A DNA stretch of 64,000 nt, taken from assembly GCA_947034885.2 (NCBI GenBank), contig OX344757.2:23430001-23494000 (forward strand), given 5' to 3'. The DNA is from Thuidium tamariscinum (lineage: Eukaryota > Streptophyta > Bryopsida > Hypnales > Thuidiaceae). Both the position numbers and the translations under genes were made by a program. Positions 1 through 11,983 of the stretch are shown here, piece by piece (position 1 is the stretch's first letter; each line of letters starts with the position of its first letter). The notes under the pieces are model-generated. The model made no database searches and was not told the DNA's origin. It worked only from the letters and a program-made list of their open reading frames with translations.

Positions 1-3000
1 CACAATCCACCTTGTAGTTATGGTAATACAAATTTTTTTCTATAACTAAAAATCGCAAAAATCTTCAAATCAACAGTTGCATGTTGAAATTTTCAATGGT
101 GAAAATCATGAAAATACTTTACACTTTTTATTGGGACCGTTTTTAAAGCATTTGGATAAGTACAATTTCTTAGATCTCAAATCAAGTGAAATTGGCAAGT
201 TGCACACTAAAGTGGGAAATGAAGTAAAATTGGCAAGCTTTAGTCCCCACTAATGTTTCATACATGCCTTTGAAGACCCCTAAGTAATCAAATATTTACC
301 TTTTCTTTGTGAAAATGAAAGTTATCAATAGTTAACACTAAAAATTGCCCGATTTTTTTTTAGAATGGTGAAAGGAATTTAACTGCCCATTCAGATTTGA
401 GCTGAAATTTTTTGCGCAACAATATCCTATATGCTTGCTCATGCAATTAGGGGTTAAGGGTTAAGTTTACCCACTTGTTAAGTTATTATGCATTCCAATT
501 GAGCTTGCTTCCCATCAAGTGTTTTTTTCCATTTCTTATGAAGTGCCAAAGTGGCAATATTTCATTTTATTGTGGAGTTCCAAATTTCAACATTCATCCA
601 TATATTGGATAGAGAATATCATATTAGCACATAATACATATCTATCATTCTATTTTCATCCATTATTTGGCGATTTCATCCACTATTTTAAAAAATTGAA
701 GTATATTGGCGATTTCATCCAAAATTTTACTGTTTTTTTTCCTATAGGCTTGGTGCCAGGCCAAAAAATCTGGTGCAATTTTCCACCAAATTGCCAGAAA
801 AAAACACCCTGCTTCTCATCTTGCCTTGTTTTTTTGGTTTTTTGGTTTTAAACTAATGGTTGCAGGGGAAAAAGTACACAGAACCAAGAGACAAGTCCGT
901 GGAAGAAATCCTTATTTTTTTTCCCTCATCTTTTCGCTTCACTGCCTTTGAGCCACTGAAGAGTGTCCTATGTTCCCATACATTCCCAGTTTCTTATTGG
1001 TCCAGCAAACTCTATCATGCACAGAAGCTTGGTCTTCTCATGAGTGTGCCTAAGCTAAGCTTCCCACCATAGTAGGCATCAGAGGCCACAAGCAAGCTCA
1101 AAAGCTTAAGTCCTTAAGGGAGACAAAATCAAAGTCTCACCATATTGTCTGTGTGTTGAAAAAGAAAAAGATAAAAAAATCTCACCATATTGTCCATGCC
1201 TTTAAAAAAAAATTTTTAAAGAAAAAGTCTCTCACCTTATCATTGAAAACAGTGGGTTTCAAGCACTACTTATCGCATTTGCTTGCTGCATGACGACATC
1301 ATGGATGAATGTTTGTTTGCAAAATTCTTCCGTTGGGCCCATCAATCGCCCTACTATGGCCCCATCATTGGTCCCATGCCATGGTCCCTTGGTTAAGCTG
1401 ATGAGGTAGGCAAGGCTTGTGGCCTCTGCATGCCATTGGGCCCCTTTCTTTTTGCCCAACTGATACCGGCACAAACTTCGTCAAGTTTCCACATATTTTA
1501 ATTGGTCTCTTGTGCAGATTTCAGGGGGTTCCCTCCTGGCTTGATTGCTTGGAAACGGGAACTCGGGAAAAGGGACAGAAGTTGTGTTACTAGACTAGGG
1601 TCCAAAATCGGGTCCCCCAAACCACATGACTAATAGGATTGCTCTCAATCAATGGGGCCCACACTCTCAGCCAATAGGATTGCTTGATTTCCTGAGTTTC
1701 TTGGTCTTGGACCGTAGGACCGTAGCCGAAAGTCCAAAACCCGGCCTCAGGATACACAATACTGCATCTCAATGTCGTCACAGGAATCCAATCAATATTG
1801 ATGGCATCTCCGGACTGTCCGGAGGTTCCGTCCCCGGAAAGCCCGGACCAACCAGAATGAGGAGATACGTTTCCATGTAACTGGATGAGGTTTCGAGAAA
1901 TGGAATATCCACTCAACTCAAGTAGTGGCTTAGGCAGTTTTTCTTAGATTTTTTAAAATTTTTTAATTTTTTTAAGAAAAAAATTCCCTTCTTTTCCTTT
2001 GACCTCAGAATAATTGGTAGATTCCTGTGACAAAAAATTTCCCCAAAAGCCTACCATACCTATGTTACCAGTTGTGAATTTGGGATTCGTGGAACCTGTG
2101 GGGTCTAGAACAATCCAAGCCTCTTTGGGCCACTGACACAGTTTGCATTTGTGTCTGAACAGACCACTCATCAAATGGACCAACAAGTGGTTATTTCAGT
2201 TGACAAGATCATGCCAAGATGTTAAGAAAATTATTTAGATTAAATTAGAGGGAGCAATGTCACTTGCCCCATAACTTAGGCAAGTTGTTGTCTCATCTCA
2301 TCCTCAAATTCTTATCCAATGTTTCGGCAAGACCACTTAACCCTTGAACGATGGACTGGTGGCTGTGGAAATCATGCATTTTGATACCGTGCAACATCAT
2401 CTAGTTTGAAAAAGCCAAAAATACTCATTGGAAGTCAAAGTACTATAGAAGATCTTCTCTTTCCACCCCTAATATCGAGGATGAAAAGTTGCAATTCTGT
2501 CCCTTAAAGAAAGATTCTTCTGGAAGGGGGGTCATTGTGGAAATCATCCTTTTTGAAACAGTGGAATCCTTGGTATAAAAATAAAAATTTCTTTTTTCTA
2601 AATTAAAAAAAAATTCATTTGAAGTCAAACTATTATAGAAAATTTCCCTATACCACCCCTAATTTTGAGGATGAATAGTTACAATTTTGTTTATTAGACT
2701 TTGTATGTCCACAACTTCCTTTTTTAGGTTAACCCTAGAAAGACGGGCCTAAAACTACAAATTTCAAGCGTCATTGTCCATCACTCTATTTGTTGCCATT
2801 TCGCAATTGGATATGAATGAAAAAAACCCATTCATTTTATAAAGTTGAAAACTCATATCAAATACAATATATTCTCAAAAAAATTGAAGCTTTCACGATA
2901 GGTGTATATTATAGTGCAAAACATCATGATGTAAACCAAAGTTACTTTGTTATTTCATAATTAAAAAATCAATAAACCATAGTTATCACTCCAAAGTTCA

Positions 3001-3373
3001 AAATATTGAAAGTTATGAATATTTTCAAAATGTTCAATTGGAATAGAAATTGAACTTGATAAATCTTCATATAATTAGTTGGACTCAAATTCAAAAAAAT
3101 AAAATTTATGACTACGATTCGCATCAAATAAATAACAAGAAATGGCCAAAATACACTACAAAGGTGATCCATGGATTGAACATTTACTTCTTTACAAAAG
3201 TTAACTAGTGGTATCATGATGAAGGAATTTGCAACACTAATCACCAAAATGTATACAAGAAATTTTGAAGAAAAAAAATTGGATGAAAAATATTTATTTT
3301 TTAATCCTATAGTCTTAGGTGAAGTCATTTAAACAAACACTTTGTCTCTGCATCAACATTATAGGGTTTAGAT
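1..3373. other. Intergenic, AT-rich, no gene recognised
   Basis: No ORF here gives a recognisable protein. The stretch 1240-1920 has higher GC than its surroundings and short overlapping ORFs on both strands (the longest is 108 codons, - strand, 1590-1916), but I recognise no domain or splice pattern. It may be an old transposon remnant. The imperfect direct repeat at 2365-2696 is listed separately. Confidence 0.5.
2365..2696. repeat. Imperfect direct repeat, two units
   Basis: Two diverged units (about 2365-2510 and 2537-2696) share TGTGGAAATCAT, GAAGTCAAA, CTATTATAGAA-like and CACCCCTAAT segments in the same order, ending near GAGGATGAA(A/T)AGTT. A third relative lies at 17140-17290 and a short inverted piece at about 31680-31725, so this is a dispersed repeat and not a gene. 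Confidence 0.55.
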
Positions 3374-3377
3374 GGGC

Positions 3378-4100
3378 GGGTGATTGCAAGAAACACCTGT
3401 CCTATTTGTTGTGTTTGGCTGATTTTTTCGGGAGTACTTTAAAATTACAAAATTAATTTTTTTAAAAATTTAAAAATATGAATAGTGTATATACCTCTAA
3501 GATGAAGGTTTTCACTGAAGGAAATGGATAGAAAAATTCTCTAAGTAGGAGAACTTGAAAAGTGCCAAACCTCCAGAAAATGCATACCTTCATGTTTAAT
3601 TAGGGAAAAATAGTAAAAATATATATTTTCAAAAAATAAAAAGTGGCCATTTTCAACAACTTTATGGAGATGGTAATTCACAAAAAAAACCCACCAAAAT
3701 AATATTTTATATGTTTCAAAATACAAGCAGAAGGGAGCTCACTTTGTAGACCTCCACACCTCACAAAATTAACTTTTTTTAAAAATCCTTCCCTGGAAAG
3801 CTAGAAGTCTATTAGAAGACCATCTCATCCAAATTTCATGTTAAAATCATTAAAAAAAGGTATAGCTTAGGTATTGAAAACCCCTACACTGCCAAGTGTG
3901 ACATCCAATCGGGGTCTATTTTTGGATAGTAAATTATTTTTGAAAATTATGAAAAAATTATAGAAGGTTTATGATAGTTATGAGTACCTTCCTTACAAAT
4001 TTTGAGTCAATCGGAGCTAAAACTCAAAAGTTATGGCCAAAAAACAAATCAGAATGAGACGTGTGACACAAAATAGGACAAGTGTTTCTTGCAATCACCC
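3378..4100. mobile_element. Family A non-autonomous DNA transposon, copy 1
   Basis: The 723 bp element has terminal inverted repeats of about 30 bp beginning GGGTGATTGCAAGAAACA. It is flanked by a perfect 4 bp target duplication GGGC (3374-3377 and 4101-4104). There is no transposase ORF. Internal sequence matches copies at 44299 and 62221 in the opposite orientation, and the termini match 20534. A 4 bp duplication excludes mariner (TA), PIF/Harbinger (3), hAT (8) and Mutator (9). Sola-like superfamilies are possible, but that is inference. Confidence 0.85.
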
Positions 4101-4260
4101 GGGCACCCAAAAATGTGCTAATCCAAAGCTACCATTATCACTTTGAATACATCTCAAAAATCAATATGTACCTGTGTTGAAGAAAAAATCTTAGAACCTC
4201 TACCAAAAAATAAATGTATCCTTTATAACTTTTGAATACAATGTCCAAATGTCATGCTCA

Positions 4261-4380
4261 CTCACTAAAAGAAAACCTAGTTGCTCTCAATACAATCTAC
4301 ATGATATTTTTATATTACAAGAAACAAAAACACCATGTAGATTGTGTTGAGAGCAATAAATTGGAATTTCTTTTAGTGAG
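4261..4380. mobile_element. CACTA-like hairpin miniature element
   Basis: Arms of about 43-47 nt (4261-4303 and 4334-4380) pair with few mismatches around a loop of about 30 nt. The termini read CTCACTAAAAGAAA and its inverse, close to the CACTAGAAGAAAA end of the 36521-36849 element. A transcript would fold into a long stem, so a small-RNA precursor is an alternative reading. Confidence 0.55.
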
Positions 4381-4439
4381 TAGTGTGTTGGAACCCACTT
4401 TCATTTGCCAACAAGGAAAAATGAAAATTTGATGAGCAA

Positions 4440-4690
4440 TGCTAGTATACAAGCATGAAAATGCAAGCATGTGAGCCTTGAGCATGTGTATAAGTAGATA
4501 TATGCAAAAACCATTGAAAGTGCTTACAATATAAACACCTATAATATGGGTATTTATAACATTATTACACTATTATTATAGAAGATTTCTATAATATAAA
4601 CATCTATAATATAGGTGTATAATCTTTTAGACATATAGGCTCATGCTCCTAGGCTTATATAATAGCAATCCTTCTAGAAAGTGAACAATG
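4440..4690. repeat. AT-rich dispersed repeat, relative of the 18733 element
   Basis: The stretch shares ordered blocks with 18735-18980, including GCTAGTAT, GCCTTGAGCAT, ATAAGTA, ACCATTGAA, several CTATAATATA runs and AGGTGTATA. Ends are not clear enough to define termini. Confidence 0.5.
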
Positions 4691-4764
4691 TTGTATTATT
4701 CAAATTATTTGCTTTAAGAGAATGCATGCACATTTTATGGTCATAGATTTTGGGCCAAAAGGTT

Positions 4765-5280
4765 CATTAGATGTTTTTCTGTGATTTAGAAGACTATGCA
4801 TTAGATGAAATCTGAGGGCATTACAGGGCCGTTTTGGGTTTGTTCTTGAAACGGCTTCCAATGCCGTTGACCGCTGTCAGGCCGACTTTAATAAAAAAAA
4901 AAAAAAAAAAATTGGATCCTGAAATATGAAAATAAGTAAAAAAAAATTTGAAAAAAATTATTATTACGTGGTAGGGTCCCGACCACGTAGGATTCGAGTT
5001 CACAGGGTAGAAACTGCGTTTTGGCAGTTCGGGAACCCACAGTCTCCTAATGCCCTCAAATTTCATCTACTAAGTTATCGACTGTGGGAACGTTGTGGGA
5101 ACTGCTATGTAAGAAATCTAACGTGGTCAAGAGATTGACATGTCATATAATAATAATTTTTCTTAAAAAAACTATTTAAAAAATTATTATTTTTATTTTT
5201 GTTATTTTTTATTCTGACTGTTCCCAGCATTGGAAACAGACCTGAAACAGTCTTCTAAACTCCCCCCAAAACATCTAATG
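4765..5280. mobile_element. Terminal-inverted-repeat element carrying a nested element
   Basis: The outer ends CATTAGATGTTTT and AAAACATCTAATG are inverted, followed internally by TTTAGAAGACT and AGTCTTCTAAA. Near the right end is CTGTTCCCAGCATTGGAAACAG, a shorter form of the GTTTCAGG/GTTCCCA motifs in 7711-8056 and 52890-53138. No ORF of interest is present. Confidence 0.6.
4801..5073. mobile_element. Nested terminal-inverted-repeat element
   Basis: The ends TAGATGAAATCTGAGGGCAT and its near-perfect inverse at 5048-5069 enclose about 270 bp lying within the 4765-5280 element. An inner inverted pair is also visible (CGTGGTAGGGTCCCGACCACG). Exact target duplication is unresolved. Confidence 0.6.
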
Positions 5281-6173
5281 TTGAATCTTATAGCCTTTTA
5301 GGTTTATCAAAAAAATGAAAATAATAATATAAAATTTATACAAATATAATAATAATAAAATAAGTTTCTTTTGAATGGATGAGTAGTTTGTTGAACCAAT
5401 GGTTTCTATTGTGAAACTCTTGATTTTGTTAAATTAAATTGGAAGTAAAAGGGGAATTGATATTCTCTTGGGATGGTTTTTTTGGCACCATATGTATGAA
5501 TTGTGTATTTTTTAAGTGTTGAAAATTAATGTACTCAAAATCAACCCTAAACTTTTAAGAATAAAGGTTGTGACTTCAAGCAAAAAAATTGTACGGGTTG
5601 GTTTTAGAAACTAGTTACAATTTTAAAAAGTGCATCTATAATCTTAACTAATTGCAATTGAGTGTAGTTTCTATTATTAAATTTTTTTTTATTGGATTGG
5701 ATTGGATTTGCAAGTGAAAGATAATTTCAATACATTTTAGCATGTATTATTTTAATGTTTTATACAAAAGTAATGGATCTTCAAAGTATTGTCTCTAAGT
5801 GTACCAAAAATTGACACTAGAATCTCATAGGCTCTCATGTTCTAATAAAGTGCATCTTGTGCAATCGAGATGTAGGTTTTAAGATTGTTTTCTTGTAGAA
5901 TTGTAAGTATCAAGAAATCTCAAGTTCACAAGAAATCTCAAGTATTTGTGCAAGATATTAATTTCAATTAGATGTTTATGAAATCTTGATTAAGGTGTCA
6001 ACATTTGTGTGCCTCCATTAGTATGTTTATTTTTACTTGATGGAATGCTTGAATCAACAATTGTGTTGCTCCAACCTTCTCATGCAATATATGCAAAATT
6101 CTTCTACTTTTGAAATTTGGTAGGTATGTAACAAACAAGATATAAGATGCAATTTTTTTAAAAATCATGTATA
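5281..6173. other. No feature seen
   Basis: AT-rich sequence without a recognisable gene, paired termini or tandem repeat. Confidence 0.5.
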
Positions 6174-6500
6174 AGGTAGGAGGTCCATAAATGGACCATC
6201 TACGGGCTTGAGCTCAATTTTTTCAAGGTGAAACATCTTGAAATATTTTTTCAGTAGATTTTCCTTGAAAGACAAATCAAATTGATGTCTAATTCAAATT
6301 GTTTCATATTTTTTGAAGCTTTGTGGAATCACTTATTATATTTGAAGTTGAAATGGCATAGGGTTTTAAAATGGACTACTTCCTCAAGTTTACATTCTTT
6401 GTACATTGTCGATGGCTATGAAAAAGCAACATGTACAAATAGTTTACATTTAAGGAGGTGGTTCATTTTAAAGCTTGAGTGCTTTTAGAACCTCCTACTT
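6174..6500. mobile_element. Family B miniature element (TA-flanked)
   Basis: The 327 bp element has ends AGGTAGGAGGT and ACCTCCTACTT, each flanked by TA (6172-6173 and 6501-6502). It contains the family core in reverse (GTTTCATATTTTTTGAAGCT) and a pair of GTACA-containing arms near one end. It shares the core with about eight other copies in this window. Confidence 0.75.
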
Positions 6501-7302
6501 TAGTACAAAATTTTATTCTAGGAGGAATTAAAAGTTTGTAAACCACATTGGGCAAGGTTGGTAAAAAAAACTTTTCTTCAACTTTTCTTCAAGTAATACA
6601 TTATAATATTATAATTTATACATTCAAAATTCCTAAAATTTATTCTACACGTTTCCATAGTGTTTTAGTATACATTTGTAAAGTTGAATTTAAAAAATAA
6701 TCTCTTTTTTTCTCATTTTTTCTCACTACCCTAGAACATGGATTTTTTTGACAATTTTTGCCTAAAATTTGACTTGGTCCTTTTATAGGGCTTAACTCAT
6801 GTATAAATAACTAAAAAATAATTGTGGATCATCTTTCTTTATATCAATGTATGTTTGTATTATTTATTTGAATTTCCTTAAATTTTTTGTAAAAGAAAGA
6901 TGTTTTCTATAGATTCAAACATTAATTTGAATGATCAAATACTTATTTGGTCTACACATCTTTCTGAAGCCCTCTTCTCACCCATCAATAATTTGAACTT
7001 CAAAGCACTGATACATTAGGTGCAAAGGAAACAAGTATAAGTGTGCATTGCAAAAAGTGACCTCTACTTTGAAGTTCTTTAGGCTTTAGTAATCCCATGA
7101 CCAACTCCAATTCCAACACAATTATTTACACCATAACAATCATAGTCTCCAAAAAAAAATTGCCTCTAAGTATATAGAAGCATCTTTAAGATAGGATTAC
7201 CTAAATTTAAGTGCGTTTCCAAAAAATAAAGAAAAAATAATTACCGTTGCTACACTTCGTCGAAAGTGTGAACATTGCAAATATGACACAATTTTATAAA
7301 TC
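6501..7302. other. No feature seen
   Basis: AT-rich, no gene or clear repeat recognised. Confidence 0.5.
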
Positions 7303-8577
7303 CTTAACCCCTAGAGGCCCAAGGCCATTTTTCTATCAAAAACCACTCAAAACTGCCATTTTTGTTGTGTTCATCCAAAAGATTAAAAGAAAGTTTTTTT
7401 TTTTATAGAATCTAACTGTAATATCTTGTACTTTATTTGTCTAAGATCATGTGGTAAAGATTTCATGAAGTTCGACTATATAGATTGGAAGATATGAGTA
7501 TTCAAAGTTTGAAAACATAGTTTTTTTAAACATTGTTTTGCGATTTCAGATGACTTTGATTACCATTTGTTGAATTTTCTTGCACTCTAGAATTTGAATT
7601 AAAAATTTTGAGTGTTTAAGAATTGAATTGAAAGTCTAGGAATTTTTTTTAAATGCTTGATTTTCATTCTTTAAAAAATTATTAAGTAGAAGTAGGTCCA
7701 AGATTGAAAGCATAAGAGGATTTCTAGCCTCCAAGAAAACTGTTTCAGGGGTGTTTCCAGAAACTGTTCCCACTATTGCAAACTAGCCCCCTACTAGTCT
7801 GAATTTTTGAATTTTGAAAAAAAAAATTAAAATTTCTTTTTTCAAAAATTTTCAGAATGTTTTAAAAAGAAAGAAAATGTTTTTTTTTAAAATTTCAAGA
7901 ATTTTAAATATATATATATATAATAATTAATTACAATAATTAATTAGTTAGTATTTTATGACATGGCAGTCACTCGACCACATCAGCACTGTGTTCCTTG
8001 CATTCCCAGCGTTTGGGAACTCGCAGTCTTGTAAACCAACTGAAAATCCTCTTATGAAAAATTAAATCGTTAATAGCTCTAAGATGGAATTGAAACACAA
8101 TAATCCCAATGGTGAGATCGTTTTAGCAAGAAAATTTAACCTTGCCAAGCAATTTTTTTTGAAAAAATGTGAAAATTGCATTTAGAAATGAATTCTATAA
8201 GTTATTTTTTCGAGAAGATGCTCAAACTGCTTGAAAAACAAGATTGTTCATAACTTTTACATAACTAATCCAAATGGAATGAATCAAATCTTCACACATA
8301 GACAAAAATATAATCTATAAGATTAAAAAAATTCAATATTTAATTTCAAGTTTTTGTAAATTTATTTTTCTACCCACCAAGTTAAAATTTGGGCTTTTGG
8401 AGGTACAACTTTTGTTCCCAGGCACGAATTGAAATAAAAATTATATTCACACAAAGCTAATCAGTTTTCCTATCTTATGAGAAAGTTTCAACAAGTTTCA
8501 CTAAAAATTGATATCATCGAAACCTACTTGAACTCCAAATTGTCCCTCTAGGGGACAATGGGCTTTTAGGGGTTAAG
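7303..8577. mobile_element. Family C terminal-inverted-repeat element, interrupted
   Basis: The ends CTTAACCCCTAGAGGCCCA and TGGGCTTTTAGGGGTTAAG are inverted copies of each other. The same kind of end (CCCTAAAGCCC) bounds the foldback at 30820-31562, and both contain CATAACTTTT and CAAATGGAATGAATCAAA-like blocks, so they are relatives. The element is interrupted by 7711-8056. No coding capacity is recognised. Confidence 0.6.
7711..8056. mobile_element. Terminal-inverted-repeat element nested in family C
   Basis: The 346 bp element has ends CATAAGAGGATTT and AAATCCTCTTATG. Next to the left end is AAACTGTTTCAGGGGTGTTT with ACTGTTCCCA; next to the right end is TTCCCAGCGTTTGGGAACT. The left half matches 53040-53138 in inverse orientation. 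A short (TA)n run lies at about 7909-7922. Confidence 0.65.
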
Positions 8578-8728
8578 TAACTCAGCCTATAACAAGCCAA
8601 ATAGGAGCCAATCAATTACAAGCCTAATTATTCTAGTATTGCATATTTCAAAACTAGAAAGTATACAATTTATATAATTTGGCCTCTAACGGTTTGGCTC
8701 AAATTTGGCATGTCATTAGACTGAGTTA

Positions 8729-9047
8729 AAGTAGGAGGCTTAAATTATGACCAAGCATTAAAAGCAATTATGACTCAAAGGTACATTTTTCTTTTTTTGA
8801 TGTACCAAATTTGCACATTTGAGGAGGTGGTCGCTTTTGATGACCACAAGTGACCACTTTTTTTCAACTTCAAAAATTTCTAACTAATTCCACAAAGGTC
8901 CAAAAAACTATGAATCAACTTGGGTTAAATGCCTATTCCACTTATTTTTCAAGGAAAATTTATTGAAAAATATTTCAAGATGAATCATCTCTTCAAGATT
9001 CAGTTTGAGCCTTTAAATGGTCAATTTATGGACCTTTTACCTTACCT
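8729..9047. mobile_element. Family B miniature element
   Basis: The element is flanked by TA (8727-8728 and 9048-9049), with ends AAGTAGGAGGC and CTTACCT. The core TTCTAACTAATTCCACAAAG, followed by a diverged CCAAAAAACTATGAATCAAC, aligns with the other family B copies, as does the ATTTATGGACC block near the right end. Confidence 0.65.
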
Positions 9048-9320
9048 TAGTACCAATTCAACTCTTGACATCTTATATTGTTACTTTTGTATATTATAAT
9101 CAAATATCAATCTTGAATCTCACCCAACTTTATTTCCGCAATTTGTTTGGCAAGACACTAAATCTATTCCACAAAGTGGGCCCAATAATATAAGTTTGGG
9201 GTTCATTGGAGGTAAAAGGAAAAAAAGCCTTTTATTTTGAACCTTGCCTAGGGTATCTTGATGACCTCTTCTACATTTGTTTGGATGTAATTTTAAAATG
9301 AGGGCTTTTCAATAAACGTA

Positions 9321-9640
9321 GAGGCTTGAAAACCACTCACGCTCTAAAACCACCCACCTTTGCAAATGTACATTGTTTGTACATGCTACTTTTTCATCTT
9401 TAAAAGAATGTACAAACAATGTATATTTGAGGGGGTGGGCGGTTTTAGAGCCCTATGTCAATTTGACTTCAAAATTTCATAACTAATTCCACAAAGCTCC
9501 AAAAAATATGAAACAACTTGGGTTAGATGTCAATACCATTTGTCCTTCAATGAAAATTTACTAAAAAATAAGTCAAAAAGTTTCACCTCCCTAAAATTCA
9601 GATACATCTCTTAGATGGGCACATTATGGACCTCTTCCCT
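9321..9640. mobile_element. Family B miniature element
   Basis: The core CATAACTAATTCCACAAAGC, then AAAAAATATGAAACAACTTG, matches 10436-10530 and 30550-30640 closely. The left third contains the inverted pair ATGTACATTGTTTGTACAT and GTACAAACAATGTATA. The right end TCTTCCCT precedes TA; the left end is approximate. Confidence 0.6.
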
Positions 9641-10074
9641 TACTCTCTAATGCTTGTTAGAGAAATTTGCTCCAATGAAGGGAGGAACACCCAATATTGT
9701 CCCTATACTTTGCAGTGGACCTAGACTCATCCAAAACCATCCCTAAACTGCAGTGAATGTGTTCGCCAAATGTTTGCTATAATTTGCTGATGCAATCAAA
9801 GGACACATACCAAACTCTGATTGACACACTGCTGATTTTAGCAACTTTTAGATTTGAGGGCATCTATTGAACAATTTCAGTGGTCTAGGGAGCCAATAGT
9901 TTGAAAAATTATAGAAACTTTATACAACATCTGAAAAATCTTTTTTATTTTATTTTTAATATTCATGATTTTAACTCGCTAATTCTAAAAAAATATTATT
10001 TTTAGAAAAAGCTGCCTTCAACTATGCATAATTCCTTATTTGGACGGTTTTGGGTGTTTCCACCAGAGGTGAAG
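9641..10074. other. No feature seen
   Basis: No gene or paired termini recognised. Confidence 0.4.
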
Positions 10075-10599
10075 TGAGGTAATCCTACCTTAAAAAGCTT
10101 AATGGAGCGGGTTCTAAAATGGTGCCCTACCTGCTTACCGCTTTTGGTCTGCTCCCCTCACCTTACTGTTGTGGGTGGTTAGGATCTAGCTTGCTGGGTT
10201 TGAAAAACAAAACAAAAATCTAAAAATTCCCGCCGGGGTCCGCCCATGGTTCGATGTACTGTTTCCCATGCAATGGAAATTGTCCATTTGTTTCAAAAAA
10301 AAAAAAATGGTGCCCTACCTTAAATGTACAATATTTGTACATGTTGCTTTTTCATAGCCTTCAACACTATATTGACCGTGTACATTTTAGCTAGGGCACC
10401 ATTTTAGAACCCTATGCCCTTTCAACTTCAAAATTTGATAACTAATTCCACAAAGCTCCAAAAAATATGAAACGACTTGCATTAGATGTCAATTCCACGT
10501 GTCTTTCAAGGGGAATATATTGAAAAATATTTCAAGATGTTTTGTCTCCCCAAAATTCAGTTTCAGCCCGTAGATGGGCGATTACTGAGCCTTCTACCT
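10075..10599. mobile_element. Family B element split by a retroposon
   Basis: The right part (10307-10599) carries the family core and the right end TTCTACCT followed by TA. The left part (about 10075-10132) holds the opposite end. Between them is the poly(A)-tailed insertion at 10133-10306, which duplicated 14 bp of this element. Confidence 0.65.
10133..10306 (+). mobile_element. SINE-like retroposon with target duplication
   Basis: The 174 bp insertion ends in a run of A and is bounded by the 14 bp direct repeat ATGGTGCCCTACCT (10119-10132 and 10307-10320; up to 17 bp if the A residues are shared). A B-box-like GGTTCGATGTAC lies at 10248-10259 and a weak A-box-like TAGCTTGCTGGG at 10187-10198, suggesting a tRNA-derived head. 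The 3' end TGCAATGGAAAT...TTTGTTTC is shared with 55118-55239 and three partial copies, which defines a family. Target-primed reverse transcription by a LINE is inferred from tail and duplication. Confidence 0.85.
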
Positions 10600-11170
10600 T
10601 AGTCCAGATGGATCATCTCCAAGCTGCTTGCCCAATGAAGGTGCTTACATTTTTATATGCCCAAGTTCCAAGACTCCAAGAGTTCCAGAGTTCCAGAGTA
10701 ACTTACCACGGCAGAGCCTACTGTAGGTAGCCCTCCCAGCAGAAAGGATAAAGAGGGAGCAGCATAACGTACTGTCCACTGTACTAACCGAACCACCACA
10801 TGAGGCTGCTACCAATGGACTGGATGGAGCTCCCCCCCCTCAAAAGAAGACACCCACAAAGACGCCCACCCACAGACCACGAATCTGGGAACAACAAAAC
10901 AAATGAATCAAATCGTTTAGTCACCTCTGCACTCCACCCCAACCCACAACCCCATTCACATTCACTTTGGGACCGAGCTCCCTCCCCCCCATCCTTGGGG
11001 AAAAAGAAGGACCTTTTTATTTGTGACACATGATAAAATTTGCAAATTCTGAGTTCTTTTTTGCAATCAAAAGCCCCTAATTAGTTGAGGGAGGTGTAAA
11101 CAACAGGATTAAGATGACACAAAAAGGAGATCTTTTTTTTAATATTCAACTCTGCAATTGGGTCGTTGCA
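10600..11170. repeat. GC-richer dispersed repeat patch
   Basis: Higher GC than its flanks. The part at about 10970-11100 is the inverse of 56270-56450 (shared CCTTGGGG, TTTATTTGTGACACATGATA and GCAAATT blocks), and 63657-63928 also shares some of it. Overlapping ORFs of about 80 codons on both strands show no recognisable domain, so I treat it as repeat DNA and not as a gene. Confidence 0.45.
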
Positions 11171-11980
11171 CTAGTATAGACTCCACCTTCTTCCTCCCCT
11201 CTACAACTTACCAAATCAGAGGGCCCAAAATACTTGGGTATAGGGGAATGGTATAGATTGATGGATGCTCATTTGGAACTTTTCTAGAGATGGAAAGCAA
11301 TACATTGATTGGTTTTATATGCTCAATGTTATGGATAGGTAGTTATAACTTTTGAGATGCAATACACACTTTGAAATAGTAGTGTGATTTTCATAAGGAA
11401 TTGTAAGGAAAAAAGATAGTCTTTGGGTTTCAAGTTAGGTCTTACTCAGATGTGGATTTTAACATATGAAGCATATTAATCAATGGTAGAAGAGGATTTT
11501 ATTTTTTCTAAAGTCTCCATTCTACCTTTGATTGGAGGGCTTCATTGGCCCTTATTCTACATACAAGGTTGCCTTTGGAGTATGAGAGCTTGGTTTTGGA
11601 TGTTTGAAATGTCGGTTGTATTTGCATGGGGCTTTGGCAACTAAGGAACAATTCCAAAAAAGTTTTATAAAGCTACAAGGTTTCGTTGAGAATATGTTTG
11701 GATATCATTAGGGTTTAGCAAAAATAAATGAATGGAAAGTTGTGCGGATGGGAACATGATGGATGAAATTATAATGACACAATTTACATCAAAGCTTTGT
11801 TCATTGGAAAACAATTCTATCAATACCAATGTAATTTACAAGAAAAAAGGATAAAAAATAAACTTTTTCAATAATCCAATCAAGCTTTGTGATGGTGAAC
11901 ATTTTTATATTGAGAAGGCTAAACCTAACAATAATTAATTTAGTGGACATGTCTCACCCACCTTGAAAATGAAAGCACTA
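11171..11980. other. No feature seen; upstream of mitoferrin
   Basis: AT-rich, no gene recognised. Leads into the mitoferrin promoter. Confidence 0.5.
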
Positions 11981-11983
11981 TCG

